A stretch of DNA of 64,000 bases from Streptomyces sp. CB01580 (lineage in GTDB: Bacteria; Actinomycetota; Actinomycetes; Streptomycetales; Streptomycetaceae), in assembly GCF_001905795.1 (NCBI RefSeq), contig NZ_LIXJ01000003.1, positions 248,001-312,000 on the forward strand. Direction: 5' to 3'. Under the pieces are notes generated by a model, which was given only the letters and a program-made list of their open reading frames with translations, had not been told where the DNA came from and ran no database searches. Positions 46,810 to 56,265 of the stretch are shown here, in pieces; the stretch's first letter is position 1, and each line of letters begins with the position of its first letter. A program made the translations under genes and the position numbers.

Positions 46810-47769
46810 GTGAGTCCCAACGGCTCCGACCGCTCGTCGCGGCGCCCGATGCGGCGGAAGCTGCCGCAGGTGCTGACTGCGGGCCTGATCCTGGCAACCG
46901 CCACCGGTTGCACATACAAGGACTTCCCCCGCCTCGGAATGCCCACGCCGGTCACGGAAGAAGCACCGCGGATCCTCTCCCTCTGGCAGGGCTCGTGGGC
47001 GGCAGCGCTCGCCACGGGTGTCCTCGTCTGGGGCCTGATCCTGTGGTCCGTCATCTTCCACCGGCGCAGCCGCACCAAGGTCGAGGTTCCTACACAGACC
47101 AGGTACAACATGCCCATCGAGGCGTTGTACACCGTGGTCCCCCTGATCATCGTCTCGGTGTTCTTCTACTTCACCGCGCGCGATCAGACGAAGCTCCTCG
47201 AACTCAAGAATCCGACCCACACCATCAACGTGGTCGGGTACCAGTGGAGCTGGGGATTCAACTACATCGAGAACGTGGACGGCTCGACCGCCACGGGCAA
47301 CGAGATCCCCGCACAGCTCGACGCCATTCCGGACAGGTTCCGGAAGGACTTCCCCAAGGGGGCGGAGGGTGTCTACGACTACGGCATCCCGGGCACGCGG
47401 AACCCCCAGAACGGCAACCCGGGCCCGACCCTGTGGCTGCCGAAGGGTGAGCGCGTCCGCTTCGTCCTGACCTCGCGCGACGTCATCCACTCCTTCTGGG
47501 TGGTGCCGTTCCTCATGAAGCAGGACGTCATCCCGGGCCACACCAACGCCTTCGAGGTGACCCCCAACCAGGAGGGCACCTTCAAGGGCAAGTGCGCCGA
47601 GCTCTGCGGCGTCGACCACTCCCGGATGCTCTTCAACGTCAAGGTCGTCTCCCCGGAGCGCTACCAGGCGCACCTCAAGGAGCTGGCGAAGAAGGGCCAG
47701 ACGGGCTACGTGCCGGCCGGCATCAAGCAGACTGAACCGGCCAGGAATGCGGAGACGAACAAACTGTGA
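46810..47769 (+). CDS. ctaC: Cytochrome c oxidase subunit II
   Basis: 319 residues from a GTG at 46810. A lipoprotein-like signal (LILATATGC) is followed by two membrane helices (about 60-85 and 105-125) and the extracytoplasmic cupredoxin domain. The CuA site is [12 protein letters not shown], with an upstream conserved [10 protein letters not shown] and the electron-entry YQWSWGFNY. It accepts electrons from the QcrC di-haem subunit in the actinobacterial bc1-aa3 supercomplex. The stop overlaps the ctaD start by 4 bp. Confidence 0.97.
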   Translation: MSPNGSDRSSRRPMRRKLPQVLTAGLILATATGCTYKDFPRLGMPTPVTEEAPRILSLWQGSWAAALATGVLVWGLILWSVIFHRRSRTKVEVPTQTRYNMPIEALYTVVPLIIVSVFFYFTARDQTKLLELKNPTHTINVVGYQWSWGFNYIENVDGSTATGNEIPAQLDAIPDRFRKDFPKGAEGVYDYGIPGTRNPQNGNPGPTLWLPKGERVRFVLTSRDVIHSFWVVPFLMKQDVIPGHTNAFEVTPNQEGTFKGKCAELCGVDHSRMLFNVKVVSPERYQAHLKELAKKGQTGYVPAGIKQTEPARNAETNKL

Positions 47770-49502
47770 GCATCCTCAACGAACCTCAGGGTGCCGCGGC
47801 AGCAGACGACTCGTACGAGGACGAGCTGCCGGTTCGGCGCAAGCAGCCGGGGAACATCGTCGTCAAGTGGCTGACCACCACCGACCACAAGACGATCGGC
47901 ACGCTCTACCTGGTCACGTCGTTCGCGTTCTTCTGCATCGGCGGCCTGATGGCGCTCTTCATGCGCGCCGAGCTGGCCCGTCCCGGCACGCAGATCATGT
48001 CGAACGAGCAGTTCAACCAGGCGTTCACGATGCACGGCACGATCATGCTGCTGATGTTCGCGACGCCGCTGTTCGCCGGTTTCGCGAACTGGATCATGCC
48101 GTTGCAGATCGGCGCGCCCGACGTGGCGTTCCCGCGGCTGAACATGTTCGCCTACTGGCTCTACCTCTTCGGCTCGCTGGTCGCGGTGGCCGGCTTCCTC
48201 ACCCCGCAGGGTGCGGCGGACTTCGGCTGGTTCGCCTACTCCCCGCTGTCGGACGCGGTCCGTTCGCCGGGTATCGGCGCCGACATGTGGATCATGGGTC
48301 TGGCTTTCTCCGGGTTCGGTACGATCCTCGGTTCGGTCAACTTCATCACCACGATCATCTGCATGCGCGCACCCGGCATGACGATGTTCCGTATGCCGAT
48401 CTTCGTCTGGAACGTCCTGCTGACCGGTGTGCTGGTCCTGCTGGCCTTCCCGGTTCTCGCCGCCGCGCTCTTCGCGCTGGAGTTCGACCGTAAATTCGGT
48501 GCGCACATCTTCGACGCGGCAAATGGCGGAGCATTGCTCTGGCAGCACCTCTTCTGGTTCTTCGGCCATCCAGAGGTGTACATCATCGCCCTGCCATTCT
48601 TCGGAATCATTTCCGAGATCGTTCCGGTGTTCAGCCGGAAGCCGATGTTCGGTTACATCGGTCTGGTCAGTGCCACGATCGCCATCGCGGGTCTTTCCGT
48701 GACGGTGTGGGCGCACCACATGTACGCCACCGGCGGTGTGCTGCTCCCGTTCTTCTCCTTCATGACGTTCCTCATCGCGGTACCCACCGGGGTGAAGTTC
48801 TTCAACTGGATCGGCACGATGTGGAAGGGGTCATTGTCCTTCGAGACCCCGATGCTCTGGGCCATCGGCTTCCTGATCACCTTCACCTTCGGTGGTCTGA
48901 CCGGTGTGATCCTGGCGTCGCCCCCGCTGGACTTCCACGTCACGGACTCGTACTTCGTCGTCGCGCACTTCCACTACGTCATCTTCGGCACCGTGGTCTT
49001 CGCGATGTTCGCCGGATTCCACTTCTGGTGGCCGAAGTTCACCGGCAAGATGCTGGACGAGCGGCTCGGTAAGATCACGTTCTGGACGTTGTTCGTGGGC
49101 TTCCACGGCACGTTCCTGGTGCAGCACTGGCTCGGTGCCGAGGGCATGCCGCGTCGCTACGCGGACTACCTCGCCGCCGACGGCTTCACCGCGCTGAACA
49201 CGGTCTCGACGATCGCCTCGTTCCTGCTCGGCCTGTCGATGCTGCCGTTCTTCTACAACGTGTGGAAGACCGCCAAGTACGGCAAGAAGATCGAGGTCGA
49301 CGACCCGTGGGGTTACGGCCGTTCCCTGGAGTGGGCGACCTCCTGCCCGCCGCCGCGGCACAACTTCCTCACGCTGCCGCGGATCCGTTCCGAATCCCCG
49401 GCGTTCGACCTGCACCACCCGGAGATCGCCGCCCTGGAGCAGCTGGAGTTCGCCTCCCAGGGTGAGAAGGCCCTCGCCGGCGGCAAGGAGGCAGGCAAGT
49501 GA
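47766..49502 (+). CDS. ctaD: Cytochrome c oxidase subunit I
   Basis: 578 residues, twelve membrane helices. Haem a, a3 and CuB ligand motifs are present: [28 protein letters not shown] (with the Tyr-His crosslink segment), GVWAHHMY-type [13 protein letters not shown] and [15 protein letters not shown]. The K-channel EVYI and D-channel residues are retained, indicating an A-type proton-pumping oxidase. GTG start overlapping ctaC, stop overlapping ctaF: a coupled ctaCDF block. Confidence 0.98.
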   Translation: MSILNEPQGAAAADDSYEDELPVRRKQPGNIVVKWLTTTDHKTIGTLYLVTSFAFFCIGGLMALFMRAELARPGTQIMSNEQFNQAFTMHGTIMLLMFATPLFAGFANWIMPLQIGAPDVAFPRLNMFAYWLYLFGSLVAVAGFLTPQGAADFGWFAYSPLSDAVRSPGIGADMWIMGLAFSGFGTILGSVNFITTIICMRAPGMTMFRMPIFVWNVLLTGVLVLLAFPVLAAALFALEFDRKFGAHIFDAANGGALLWQHLFWFFGHPEVYIIALPFFGIISEIVPVFSRKPMFGYIGLVSATIAIAGLSVTVWAHHMYATGGVLLPFFSFMTFLIAVPTGVKFFNWIGTMWKGSLSFETPMLWAIGFLITFTFGGLTGVILASPPLDFHVTDSYFVVAHFHYVIFGTVVFAMFAGFHFWWPKFTGKMLDERLGKITFWTLFVGFHGTFLVQHWLGAEGMPRRYADYLAADGFTALNTVSTIASFLLGLSMLPFFYNVWKTAKYGKKIEVDDPWGYGRSLEWATSCPPPRHNFLTLPRIRSESPAFDLHHPEIAALEQLEFASQGEKALAGGKEAGK

Positions 49503-49897
49503 AGATCCAGGGCAAGATGTTCCTCTGGCTGAGCTTCTTCATCCTCGCCGTCGCCGTCACGTACGGCGTGTGGGCGAAGGAGCCGGTCGGCACCACCACG
49601 CTCCTCCTGGCCTTCGGCCTGGCCGTCATGATCGGCTTCTACCTGGCCTTCACGGCCAAGCGGGTCGACGCCATGGCGCAGGACAACAAGGAGGCGGACA
49701 TCGCCGACGAGGCCGGCGAGCTGGGGTTCTTCGCCCCGCACAGCTGGCAGCCGCTCTCCCTGGCCGTGGGTGGCACCCTCGCCTTCATGGGCGTCATCTT
49801 CGGCTGGTGGCTGATGTACTTCTCGGCCCCGATGATCCTCATCGGCCTGCTCGGCTGGGTCTTCGAGTACTACCACGGCGAGAACCGCACCCAGTGA
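49499..49897 (+). CDS. ctaF: Cytochrome c oxidase subunit IV (actinobacterial CtaF)
   Basis: 132 residues with four membrane helices (about 8-28, 32-50, 83-103, 108-125). It has the conserved [19 protein letters not shown] start and YTGAKRVDAM-type cytoplasmic loop ending in [15 protein letters not shown]. This subunit is restricted to Actinobacteria and stabilises the aa3 oxidase in the supercomplex. The GTG start overlaps the ctaD stop. A strong terminator ends the operon. Confidence 0.95.
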   Translation: MKIQGKMFLWLSFFILAVAVTYGVWAKEPVGTTTLLLAFGLAVMIGFYLAFTAKRVDAMAQDNKEADIADEAGELGFFAPHSWQPLSLAVGGTLAFMGVIFGWWLMYFSAPMILIGLLGWVFEYYHGENRTQ

Positions 49898-49928
49898 CCT
49901 GAGGTCACCGATCCATCGGCTCCACCGG

Positions 49929-49972
49929 ACGGGGGCCCGTACCTCTCCATCAAAAGAGGTACGGGCCCCCGT
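49929..49972 (+). terminator. Terminator after ctaCDF
   Basis: A perfect 18-bp stem (ACGGGGGCCCGTACCTCT with its complement), an 8-nt loop and a short T-run, 31 bp past the ctaF stop. Confidence 0.92.
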
Positions 49973-50023
49973 TTGCACGCACAAGACGCGCCAATAGGGA
50001 TGAAATATCCATAACGTGTGTTC

Positions 50024-51283
50024 ATGGACCACACGCTGCGCATCCGCCCCCTGGTGAGCGGCACGCTGCTGGTCGCGACCCTGATAGCGGCCGCGACCGC
50101 ATGCGGAGCCTCCGACGAAAACCCGCTCGCGGCGAAGCCCTACGACGCGGGGGACGAGATCACCTCCAACCTGCCGGAGGGCGACAAGAAGGCGGACTCC
50201 GACCGTCCGATCGAGGTCGGTGTCAAGGACGACGACGGCCGGATCACGGACGTGACGGCCACGGACGCCACCGGACGCCGCCTGGCGGGCGAACTGGACG
50301 CCGACGGGAAGCGCTGGCGCTCCACATCCCCGCTCGCCGCCGGCCACCGGTACACCGTGCGGGTCAGCGTGGAGGACGGCGACGGCGCCCCCGGCAGCCG
50401 CACGCTCTCCTTCGAGACCGGCGCCACCAAGAAGAAGACGCTGAAGGTCGCCTTCGGCCCGAAGGCGGGCACCTACGGCGTGGGACAGCCCATCACCGCG
50501 GAACTGAGCGCCCCCGTCAAGGACAAGGCCGCCAGGGCCGTCGTGGAGCGCGCCCTGAGCGTCCGCTCCACGCCTGCCGTCACCGGATCCTGGTACTGGG
50601 TCGACGACAAGACCCTGCACTACCGTCCGAAGGAGTACTGGCCCGCCAGAGCCAGGATCGATGTCAGCAGCGGCCTGGCGGGCATCAAGGTCACCGACAG
50701 CCTGTACGGGGCGCCCGCGAAGGCGCTGAAGCTCACCACCGGCGACCGCGTCGAGGCCGTCACCGACGCCGCCGCGCACACGATGACCGTCAAGCGCGAC
50801 GGGAAAGTGATCAACACCATTCCGGTCACCACCGGCAAACCCGGCTTCGCCACCCGGAACGGGGTCAAGGTGGTGCTGTCCAAGGAGTACTCCGTACGCA
50901 TGCGCGGCGAGACGATCGGCATCGCGGCGGGCTCCGACGACTCGTACGACCTGCAGGTCTACTACGCGACACGCGTCACCTGGAGCGGGGAGTACGTCCA
51001 CGCGGCCCCCTGGTCCACCGGCTCGCAGGGGTACGCGAACGTCAGCCACGGCTGCACCGGCATGACCACCGGCCTGGCCGAGTGGTTCTTCAACACCGTG
51101 CGCGAGGGCGACCTCATCACGGTCGTCGGCAGCCAGGGCGAGATGATGACACCGTTCGACAACGGCTACGGCGACTGGAACCTGTCCTGGGACAAATGGC
51201 AGAAGGGCAGCGCACTGCGCAACGACGCCGAGCCGGAACGCGCGGACACGGTCCAGGCGGCACGCCTGCGCCCCCAGATCTGA
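50024..51283 (+). CDS. L,D-transpeptidase lipoprotein with Ig-like domains
   Basis: 419 residues from the ATG at 50024 (a GTG two codons upstream is possible; neither has a clear RBS). Lipobox-like ATACG after a hydrophobic stretch marks an exported lipoprotein. Two Ig-like domains (about 50-135 and 140-240) precede the YkuD catalytic domain, whose Cys motif is VSHGCTGM with an upstream histidine in EYVHAAPW. It makes 3-3 peptidoglycan crosslinks or attaches proteins to the wall. It interrupts the oxidase genes; whether this is functional is unclear. Confidence 0.93.
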   Translation: MDHTLRIRPLVSGTLLVATLIAAATACGASDENPLAAKPYDAGDEITSNLPEGDKKADSDRPIEVGVKDDDGRITDVTATDATGRRLAGELDADGKRWRSTSPLAAGHRYTVRVSVEDGDGAPGSRTLSFETGATKKKTLKVAFGPKAGTYGVGQPITAELSAPVKDKAARAVVERALSVRSTPAVTGSWYWVDDKTLHYRPKEYWPARARIDVSSGLAGIKVTDSLYGAPAKALKLTTGDRVEAVTDAAAHTMTVKRDGKVINTIPVTTGKPGFATRNGVKVVLSKEYSVRMRGETIGIAAGSDDSYDLQVYYATRVTWSGEYVHAAPWSTGSQGYANVSHGCTGMTTGLAEWFFNTVREGDLITVVGSQGEMMTPFDNGYGDWNLSWDKWQKGSALRNDAEPERADTVQAARLRPQI

Positions 51284-51333
51284 CGGCCGGGGAGTGCGCT
51301 GCCCTTCCGGGAGGACGGGTGGTGCGAGGGGCC

Positions 51334-51735
51334 TCAGGCGTCCACGCAGCGCCTGCTGCGCAGCAGGGCGGCCAGTGCGTCCGCGAACTCGACCGGTTCG
51401 ACCGGAAGGGTCACCGCGGCGTCCGCACGGCTCCAGGTGGCCAGCCAGGCGTCCTGCGGGCGCCCGATCAGCAGCAGGACGGGCGGGCAGCGGAAGACCT
51501 CGTCCTTGATCTGCCGGCAGACGCCCATGCCACCCGCGGGCGCCGTCTCGCCGTCCAGCACGCAGACGTCGATGCCGCCGTTGTCCAGCGCCTCCAGGAC
51601 GGCGGGCAGGGTGGCGCACTCCACGTACTCCACCTCGGGCACGTCGGCAGCGGGCCTGCGCCCGGCTGCCAGCCTCACCTGCTCACGGGTGTTGGCGTCG
51701 TCGCTGTAGACCAGGACCGTGGCGGTCGGCTGCAT
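51334..51735 (-). CDS. Stand-alone receiver-like protein
   Basis: 133 residues from an ATG with GGAGG upstream. The fold resembles a response-regulator receiver domain: an acidic pair in VYSDDANTR, a central Asp in VCVLDGETAP at the phosphoacceptor position, and alternating beta/alpha segments. The conserved lysine before the last helix is replaced (VTLPVEPVEF), so it is a degenerate or pseudo-receiver. There is no output domain. It is divergent from ctaE, with a palindrome in the shared upstream region. Confidence 0.75.
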   Translation of the reverse strand: MQPTATVLVYSDDANTREQVRLAAGRRPAADVPEVEYVECATLPAVLEALDNGGIDVCVLDGETAPAGGMGVCRQIKDEVFRCPPVLLLIGRPQDAWLATWSRADAAVTLPVEPVEFADALAALLRSRRCVDA

Positions 51736-51910
51736 TGTTCCTCCGTGACATCCGTGTCTGCGGGGTTTGGCGGGCATGAACCGATGCGCGGATCGTACTC
51801 CGCCGACGGCCTGTCAGCATCGCCCGTGACAGCGGTTTCATGGGCCGCTCGGGGAGGGCACACCCGGTTGACACACCGAACGGCACCCCCCGGAGTGAGG
51901 GCGGGATAAG

Positions 51911-51931
51911 CGACCGACATAATGTCGGTCG
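51911..51931. promoter_or_regulatory. Palindrome overlapping the ctaE start codon
   Basis: CGACCGAC (51911-51918) and GTCGGTCG (51924-51931) flank ATAAT; the ctaE ATG (51922-51924) lies at the junction of spacer and right arm. Could be an operator or an mRNA hairpin that masks the start. Confidence 0.45.
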
Positions 51932-52542
51932 TGGCGACAGCAACGACAGTAGAAACCGGGCACGCGCACCCGTCGGTCAATCGACCGAACCTCACCAGCG
52001 TCGGAACCATCATCTGGCTGAGTTCCGAGCTGATGTTCTTCGCGGCCCTCTTCGCGATGTACTTCACCCTGCGATCGGTGATGGGACCGGATCACTGGAA
52101 GGAGATGGCCGGGCACCTGAACTTCCCGTTCTCGGCGACGAACACCACGATCCTGGTGCTTTCCTCACTCACCTGCCAGCTCGGCGTCTTCGCCGCCGAG
52201 CGGGGCGATGTGAAGAAGCTCCGCACCTGGTTCATCATCACCTTCGTGATGGGTTCGATCTTCATCGGAGGCCAGGTCCTCGAGTACACCGAGCTGGTCA
52301 AGGAAGCGGGTCTCTCCCTCTCCTCCGACCCGTACGGTTCGGTGTTCTACCTGACGACCGGCTTCCACGGCCTGCACGTGACAGGCGGGCTCATCGCCTT
52401 CCTGCTCGTCCTCGGCAGGACTTACGCGGCCAAGAGGTTCACCCACGAACAGGCCACCGCGGCCATCGTCGTGTCCTACTACTGGCACTTCGTCGACGTC
52501 GTGTGGATCGGCCTCTTCGCCACGATCTACATGATCAAGTGA
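51922..52542 (+). CDS. ctaE: Cytochrome c oxidase subunit III
   Basis: 206 residues, five membrane helices. Landmarks are [52 protein letters not shown] and [14 protein letters not shown], including the conserved Glu and His residues of subunit III. An alternative GTG start at 51931 would leave the palindrome entirely upstream. It opens the second respiratory block, ctaE-qcrCAB, on the same strand. Its stop codon lies in a 32-bp tandem duplication. Confidence 0.97.
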   Translation: MSVVATATTVETGHAHPSVNRPNLTSVGTIIWLSSELMFFAALFAMYFTLRSVMGPDHWKEMAGHLNFPFSATNTTILVLSSLTCQLGVFAAERGDVKKLRTWFIITFVMGSIFIGGQVLEYTELVKEAGLSLSSDPYGSVFYLTTGFHGLHVTGGLIAFLLVLGRTYAAKRFTHEQATAAIVVSYYWHFVDVVWIGLFATIYMIK

Positions 52543-52594
52543 TCGGGCCCGACCCGAACCACACGATCAAGTAACCGGGCTCGACCCGAACCAC
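52531..52594 (+). repeat. 32-bp tandem duplication across the ctaE stop codon
   Basis: Two adjacent 32-bp copies begin at 52531 and 52563. The first contains the last codons and TGA stop of ctaE (ATGATCAAGTGA), the second has ACGATCAAGTAA. They differ at a few positions only. The period is not a multiple of three, so the second copy is not an extension of the protein. Confidence 0.85.
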
Positions 52595-52635
52595 ATCCAG
52601 CATCGACGCAGAAGATCCTGACACCGGGGTAATCC

Positions 52636-53445
52636 GTGAAAAAGCTCTCCGCTCGACGACGCCATCCGTTGGCGGCGGTCGTCGTACTACTCCTCGCGCT
52701 GGCGGCTACTGGGGGGCTGTATGCCGCGTTTGCGCCCGCGAGTAAGGCGCAGGCCGACGAAACCGCCCAGTCCCTCGCCATCGACGAGGGCAAGAAGCTG
52801 TACGCCGTCGGTTGCGCCAGCTGCCACGGGACCGGCGGTCAGGGCACCACCGACGGGCCGCCCCTGGTCGGCGTGGGCTCCGCCGCCGTCGACTTCCAGG
52901 TCGGTACGGGCCGCATGCCGGCGCAGCAGCCGGGCGCCCAGGTGCCGAAGAAGAAGAACATCTACAGCCAGGCCGAGATCGACCAGCTCGCGGCGTACGT
53001 CGCGTCGCTCGGCGCCGGTCCGATCACGCCGACCAAGCAGCAGTACGACCCCTCCGGCGCGGACGCCGCCAAGGGTGGCGAGCTGTTCCGTACCAACTGC
53101 GCCCAGTGCCACAACCTCACCGGTCAGGGCGGCGCGCTGACGAACGGCAAGTACGCGCCCAGCCTCGAGGGCGTGTCGACGAAGCACCTGTACGAGGCCA
53201 TGCAGACCGGCCCGCAGAACATGCCGTCCTTCCCGGACACGACGATGCCCGAGCAGCAGAAGCGGGACATCATCGCCTACGTCAAGGCCGTGAACAGCGA
53301 TGACACCCCGAGCCCGGGTGGTCTCGGGCTGGGTGGCCTGGGTCCGGTCAGCGAAGGTCTGTTCGCCTGGATCTTCGGTCTCGGCGCCCTGATCGCACTC
53401 GCCGTTTGGGTCGCGGCCCACACCGCTAAGGCCAAGAAGTCATGA
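52636..53445 (+). CDS. qcrC: Di-haem cytochrome c subunit of the bc1 complex
   Basis: 269 residues from a GTG. An N-terminal signal-anchor (11-32), two haem c sites, CASCH (60-64) and CAQCH (155-159), and a C-terminal membrane helix (about 240-262). The two haem domains replace a soluble cytochrome c, passing electrons from the Rieske centre to CuA of CtaC. Gene order ctaE-qcrC-qcrA-qcrB is standard for Actinobacteria. Stop overlaps qcrA. Confidence 0.97.
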   Translation: MKKLSARRRHPLAAVVVLLLALAATGGLYAAFAPASKAQADETAQSLAIDEGKKLYAVGCASCHGTGGQGTTDGPPLVGVGSAAVDFQVGTGRMPAQQPGAQVPKKKNIYSQAEIDQLAAYVASLGAGPITPTKQQYDPSGADAAKGGELFRTNCAQCHNLTGQGGALTNGKYAPSLEGVSTKHLYEAMQTGPQNMPSFPDTTMPEQQKRDIIAYVKAVNSDDTPSPGGLGLGGLGPVSEGLFAWIFGLGALIALAVWVAAHTAKAKKS

Positions 53446-54494
53446 GTAGTCAAGAGATTCCAGACGAGAACCTGCCCACCGTGCAGGACACCGCGCACAC
53501 CGCGGTAGAGGTCGCGGACAATCCGTTCGCCGACCCGGGGCTGCCGGCCCACAAGCCGCGCATCCAGGACATCGACGAGCGGGCCGCGAAGCGCTCCGAG
53601 CGCACCGTCGCCCTGTTCTTCACGCTGTCGATGCTGGCGACGATCGGCTTCATCGCGTCGTACGTCGTCTTCCCGGTCGACAAGATCACGTACATCTGGC
53701 CCTTCGGCCATGTGAGCGCGCTCAACTTCTCCCTGGGTCTGACCCTGGGCGTGGCCCTCTTCACGATCGGTGCCGGGGCCGTCCACTGGGCGCGCACCCT
53801 GATGTCCGACGTCGAGGTCGCCGACGATCGTCACCCGATCGAGGCCGAGCCCGAGGTCAAGGCGAAGGTCCTGGCGGACTTCGCCGAGGGTGCCAAGGAG
53901 TCCGCGCTCGGTCGGCGCAAGCTGATCCGCAACACCATGTTCGGCGCGCTGGCCCTGGTGCCGCTCTCCGGTGTGGTGCTGCTGCGCGACCTCGGCCCGC
54001 TGCCGGAGAAGAAGCTCCGCAAGTCGCTGTGGGCCCAGGGCAAGCAGCTCATCAACATGAACACGATGGAGCCGCTGCGTCCCGAGGACGTCGTGGTCGG
54101 TTCGCTGACCTTCGCCATGCCCCAGGGCCTGTCGGAGGAGGCGGAGGACTTCAACAACCAGATCGCCAAGGCGGCGCTGATGATCGTCCGGATCCGTCCG
54201 GAGGACATCAAGGACGCGCGCGAGCGCAAGTGGGCGCACGAGGGGATCGTGGCCTTCTCCAAGATCTGCACCCACGTCGGCTGCCCGATCAGCCTTTACG
54301 AGCAGCAGACGCACCACGTGCTCTGCCCCTGCCACCAGTCCACCTTCGACCTCTCCGACGGCGCCCGCGTCATCTTCGGCCCGGCCGGTCACGCCCTTCC
54401 GCAGCTGCGCATCGGCGTGAACAGCGAGGGCAACCTCGAAGCGCTCGGTGACTTCGAAGAGCCCGTCGGTCCTGCATTCTGGGAGCGCGGATGA
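53442..54494 (+). CDS. qcrA: Rieske iron-sulfur subunit of the bc1 complex
   Basis: 350 residues, an ATGA overlap with qcrC. The long N-terminal part has three membrane helices (about 60-80, 95-120 and 165-185), an actinobacterial feature. The C-terminal Rieske fold carries both cluster motifs: CTHVGC (Cys276, His278, Cys281) and CPCH (Cys295, Cys297, His298). It transfers one electron from menaquinol to haem c. Stop overlaps qcrB. Confidence 0.97.
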   Translation: MSSQEIPDENLPTVQDTAHTAVEVADNPFADPGLPAHKPRIQDIDERAAKRSERTVALFFTLSMLATIGFIASYVVFPVDKITYIWPFGHVSALNFSLGLTLGVALFTIGAGAVHWARTLMSDVEVADDRHPIEAEPEVKAKVLADFAEGAKESALGRRKLIRNTMFGALALVPLSGVVLLRDLGPLPEKKLRKSLWAQGKQLINMNTMEPLRPEDVVVGSLTFAMPQGLSEEAEDFNNQIAKAALMIVRIRPEDIKDARERKWAHEGIVAFSKICTHVGCPISLYEQQTHHVLCPCHQSTFDLSDGARVIFGPAGHALPQLRIGVNSEGNLEALGDFEEPVGPAFWERG

Positions 54495-56140
54495 GTACTG
54501 CGACCACGCAAGCCCCCGGCTCCTCGGCGCCGGGCAATCGCAAGGCACCCGCTGGCGAGCGGGTGGCCGACTGGGCGGACGGCCGACTGGGGATCTACAC
54601 CCTGGCCAAGGCCAACATGCGCAAGATCTTCCCGGACCACTGGTCCTTCATGCTCGGGGAAGTCGCGCTCTACAGCTTCATCATCATCATCCTCACGGGT
54701 GTGTACCTGACGCTGTTCTTCCACCCGAGCATGAACGAGGTCGTGTACCACGGCTCGTACGAGCCGATGCAGGGCATCAGGATGTCCGAGGCCTACGCCT
54801 CGACGCTGGACATCAGCTTCGACGTCCGCGGTGGTCTGCTGGTCCGCCAGATCCACCACTGGTCCGCGCTGATCTTCCTGGCCGCCATGTTCGTGCACAT
54901 GATGCGCGTCTTCTTCACGGGCGCCTTCCGTAAGCCGCGCGAGATCAACTGGCTGTTCGGCTTCCTGCTGTTCGTGCTCGGCATGTTCACCGGTTTCACC
55001 GGCTACTCGCTCCCGGACGACCTGCTGTCCGGTACGGGTATCCGCTTCACCCAGGGCGCGATCCTGTCCGTGCCGATCGTCGGCACGTACATCTCCATGT
55101 TCCTGTTCGGCGGAGAGTTCCCCGGTCACGACTTCGTCGCCCGGTTCTACTCGATCCACATCCTGCTGCTGCCGGGCATCATGCTCGGCCTCGTGGTGGC
55201 GCACCTGATCCTGGTCTTCTACCACAAGCACACGCAGTTCCCCGGCCCCGGCCGCACCCAGAAGAACGTCGTCGGCATGCCGCTGCTGCCGGTGTACATG
55301 GCGAAGGCGGGCGGCTTCTTCTTCCTGGTCTTCGGCATCATCACCATCATCTCGGCCATCGCCACGATCAACCCGGTCTGGTCCATCGGCCCGTACCGGC
55401 CGGACCAGGTGTCCACCGGCGCCCAGCCCGACTGGTACATGGGCTTCGCCGAGGGTCTGATCCGAGTGATGCCGGGCTGGGAGATCAACCTGTGGGGTCA
55501 CACGCTCGTCCTGGGTGTGTTCATCCCGCTGGCGCTCTTCGGACTGGTACTCGCGGTCATCGCGGTCTACCCGTTCCTCGAGTCCTGGGTCACCGGTGAC
55601 AAGCGCGAGCACCACCTGCTGGACCGCCCGCGCAACGCCCCGACCCGGACGGCCTTCGGCGTCGCCTGGATCACCGTCTACGTCATCGTCTTCATCGGCG
55701 GTGGCAACGACCTGTGGGCCACGCACTTCCACCTGTCGATCAACGCCATCACCTGGTTCATCCGGATCTTCATCTTCGCGGGCCCGGTCATCGCGTTCAT
55801 CATCACCCGGCGGATCTGCCTCGGCCTCCAGCGCCGCGACAAGGAGAAGGTGCTGCACGGGCGCGAGTCCGGCATCATCAAGCGACTGCCGCACGGTGAG
55901 TTCGTCGAGATCCACGAGCCGCTCGGTCCCGAGCAGCTGCACACGCTCACCCAGCACGAGCAGTACGAGCCGCTCGAGATCGGCCCGACGGTCGACAAGA
56001 ACGGTGTCGAGCGCAAGGTCTCCGCGATGCAGAAGCTGCGCGCCCGGCTCAGCAAGGGCTTCTACGGCGAGAACAACCAGATCGCCAAGCCCACCGTCGA
56101 GGAGTACAAGGAGATCACCAGCGGCCACGGTCACCACTGA
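54491..56140 (+). CDS. qcrB: Cytochrome b subunit of the bc1 complex
   Basis: 549 residues. Membrane helices carry the two b-haem histidine pairs (HHWSALIFLAAMFVH and SIHILLLPGIMLGLVVAHL regions), the quinol-site PDWY signature in QPDWYMGFAEG, and FTGYSLPDDLLSG. The C-terminal cytoplasmic extension of about 120 residues, typical of Actinobacteria, ends in KEITSGHGHH. Start overlaps qcrA. A terminator follows. Confidence 0.98.
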   Translation: MSTATTQAPGSSAPGNRKAPAGERVADWADGRLGIYTLAKANMRKIFPDHWSFMLGEVALYSFIIIILTGVYLTLFFHPSMNEVVYHGSYEPMQGIRMSEAYASTLDISFDVRGGLLVRQIHHWSALIFLAAMFVHMMRVFFTGAFRKPREINWLFGFLLFVLGMFTGFTGYSLPDDLLSGTGIRFTQGAILSVPIVGTYISMFLFGGEFPGHDFVARFYSIHILLLPGIMLGLVVAHLILVFYHKHTQFPGPGRTQKNVVGMPLLPVYMAKAGGFFFLVFGIITIISAIATINPVWSIGPYRPDQVSTGAQPDWYMGFAEGLIRVMPGWEINLWGHTLVLGVFIPLALFGLVLAVIAVYPFLESWVTGDKREHHLLDRPRNAPTRTAFGVAWITVYVIVFIGGGNDLWATHFHLSINAITWFIRIFIFAGPVIAFIITRRICLGLQRRDKEKVLHGRESGIIKRLPHGEFVEIHEPLGPEQLHTLTQHEQYEPLEIGPTVDKNGVERKVSAMQKLRARLSKGFYGENNQIAKPTVEEYKEITSGHGHH

Positions 56141-56165
56141 TCGCCTGAACTGATCGCCACAGCAG

Positions 56166-56194
56166 GAGCCCCGTCCATCCGATGGACGGGGCTC
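56166..56194 (+). terminator. Terminator after qcrB
   Basis: A 14-bp perfect stem (GAGCCCCGTCCATC and its complement) with a single-base gap, 25 bp past the qcrB stop. Confidence 0.82.
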
Positions 56195-56265
56195 TTCGCT
56201 GTCCCCCGCCCTCGATAGGGTGGGAGCCGAACCCTTTTATCGGCTGTGGACCCCTGGAGCGGACC

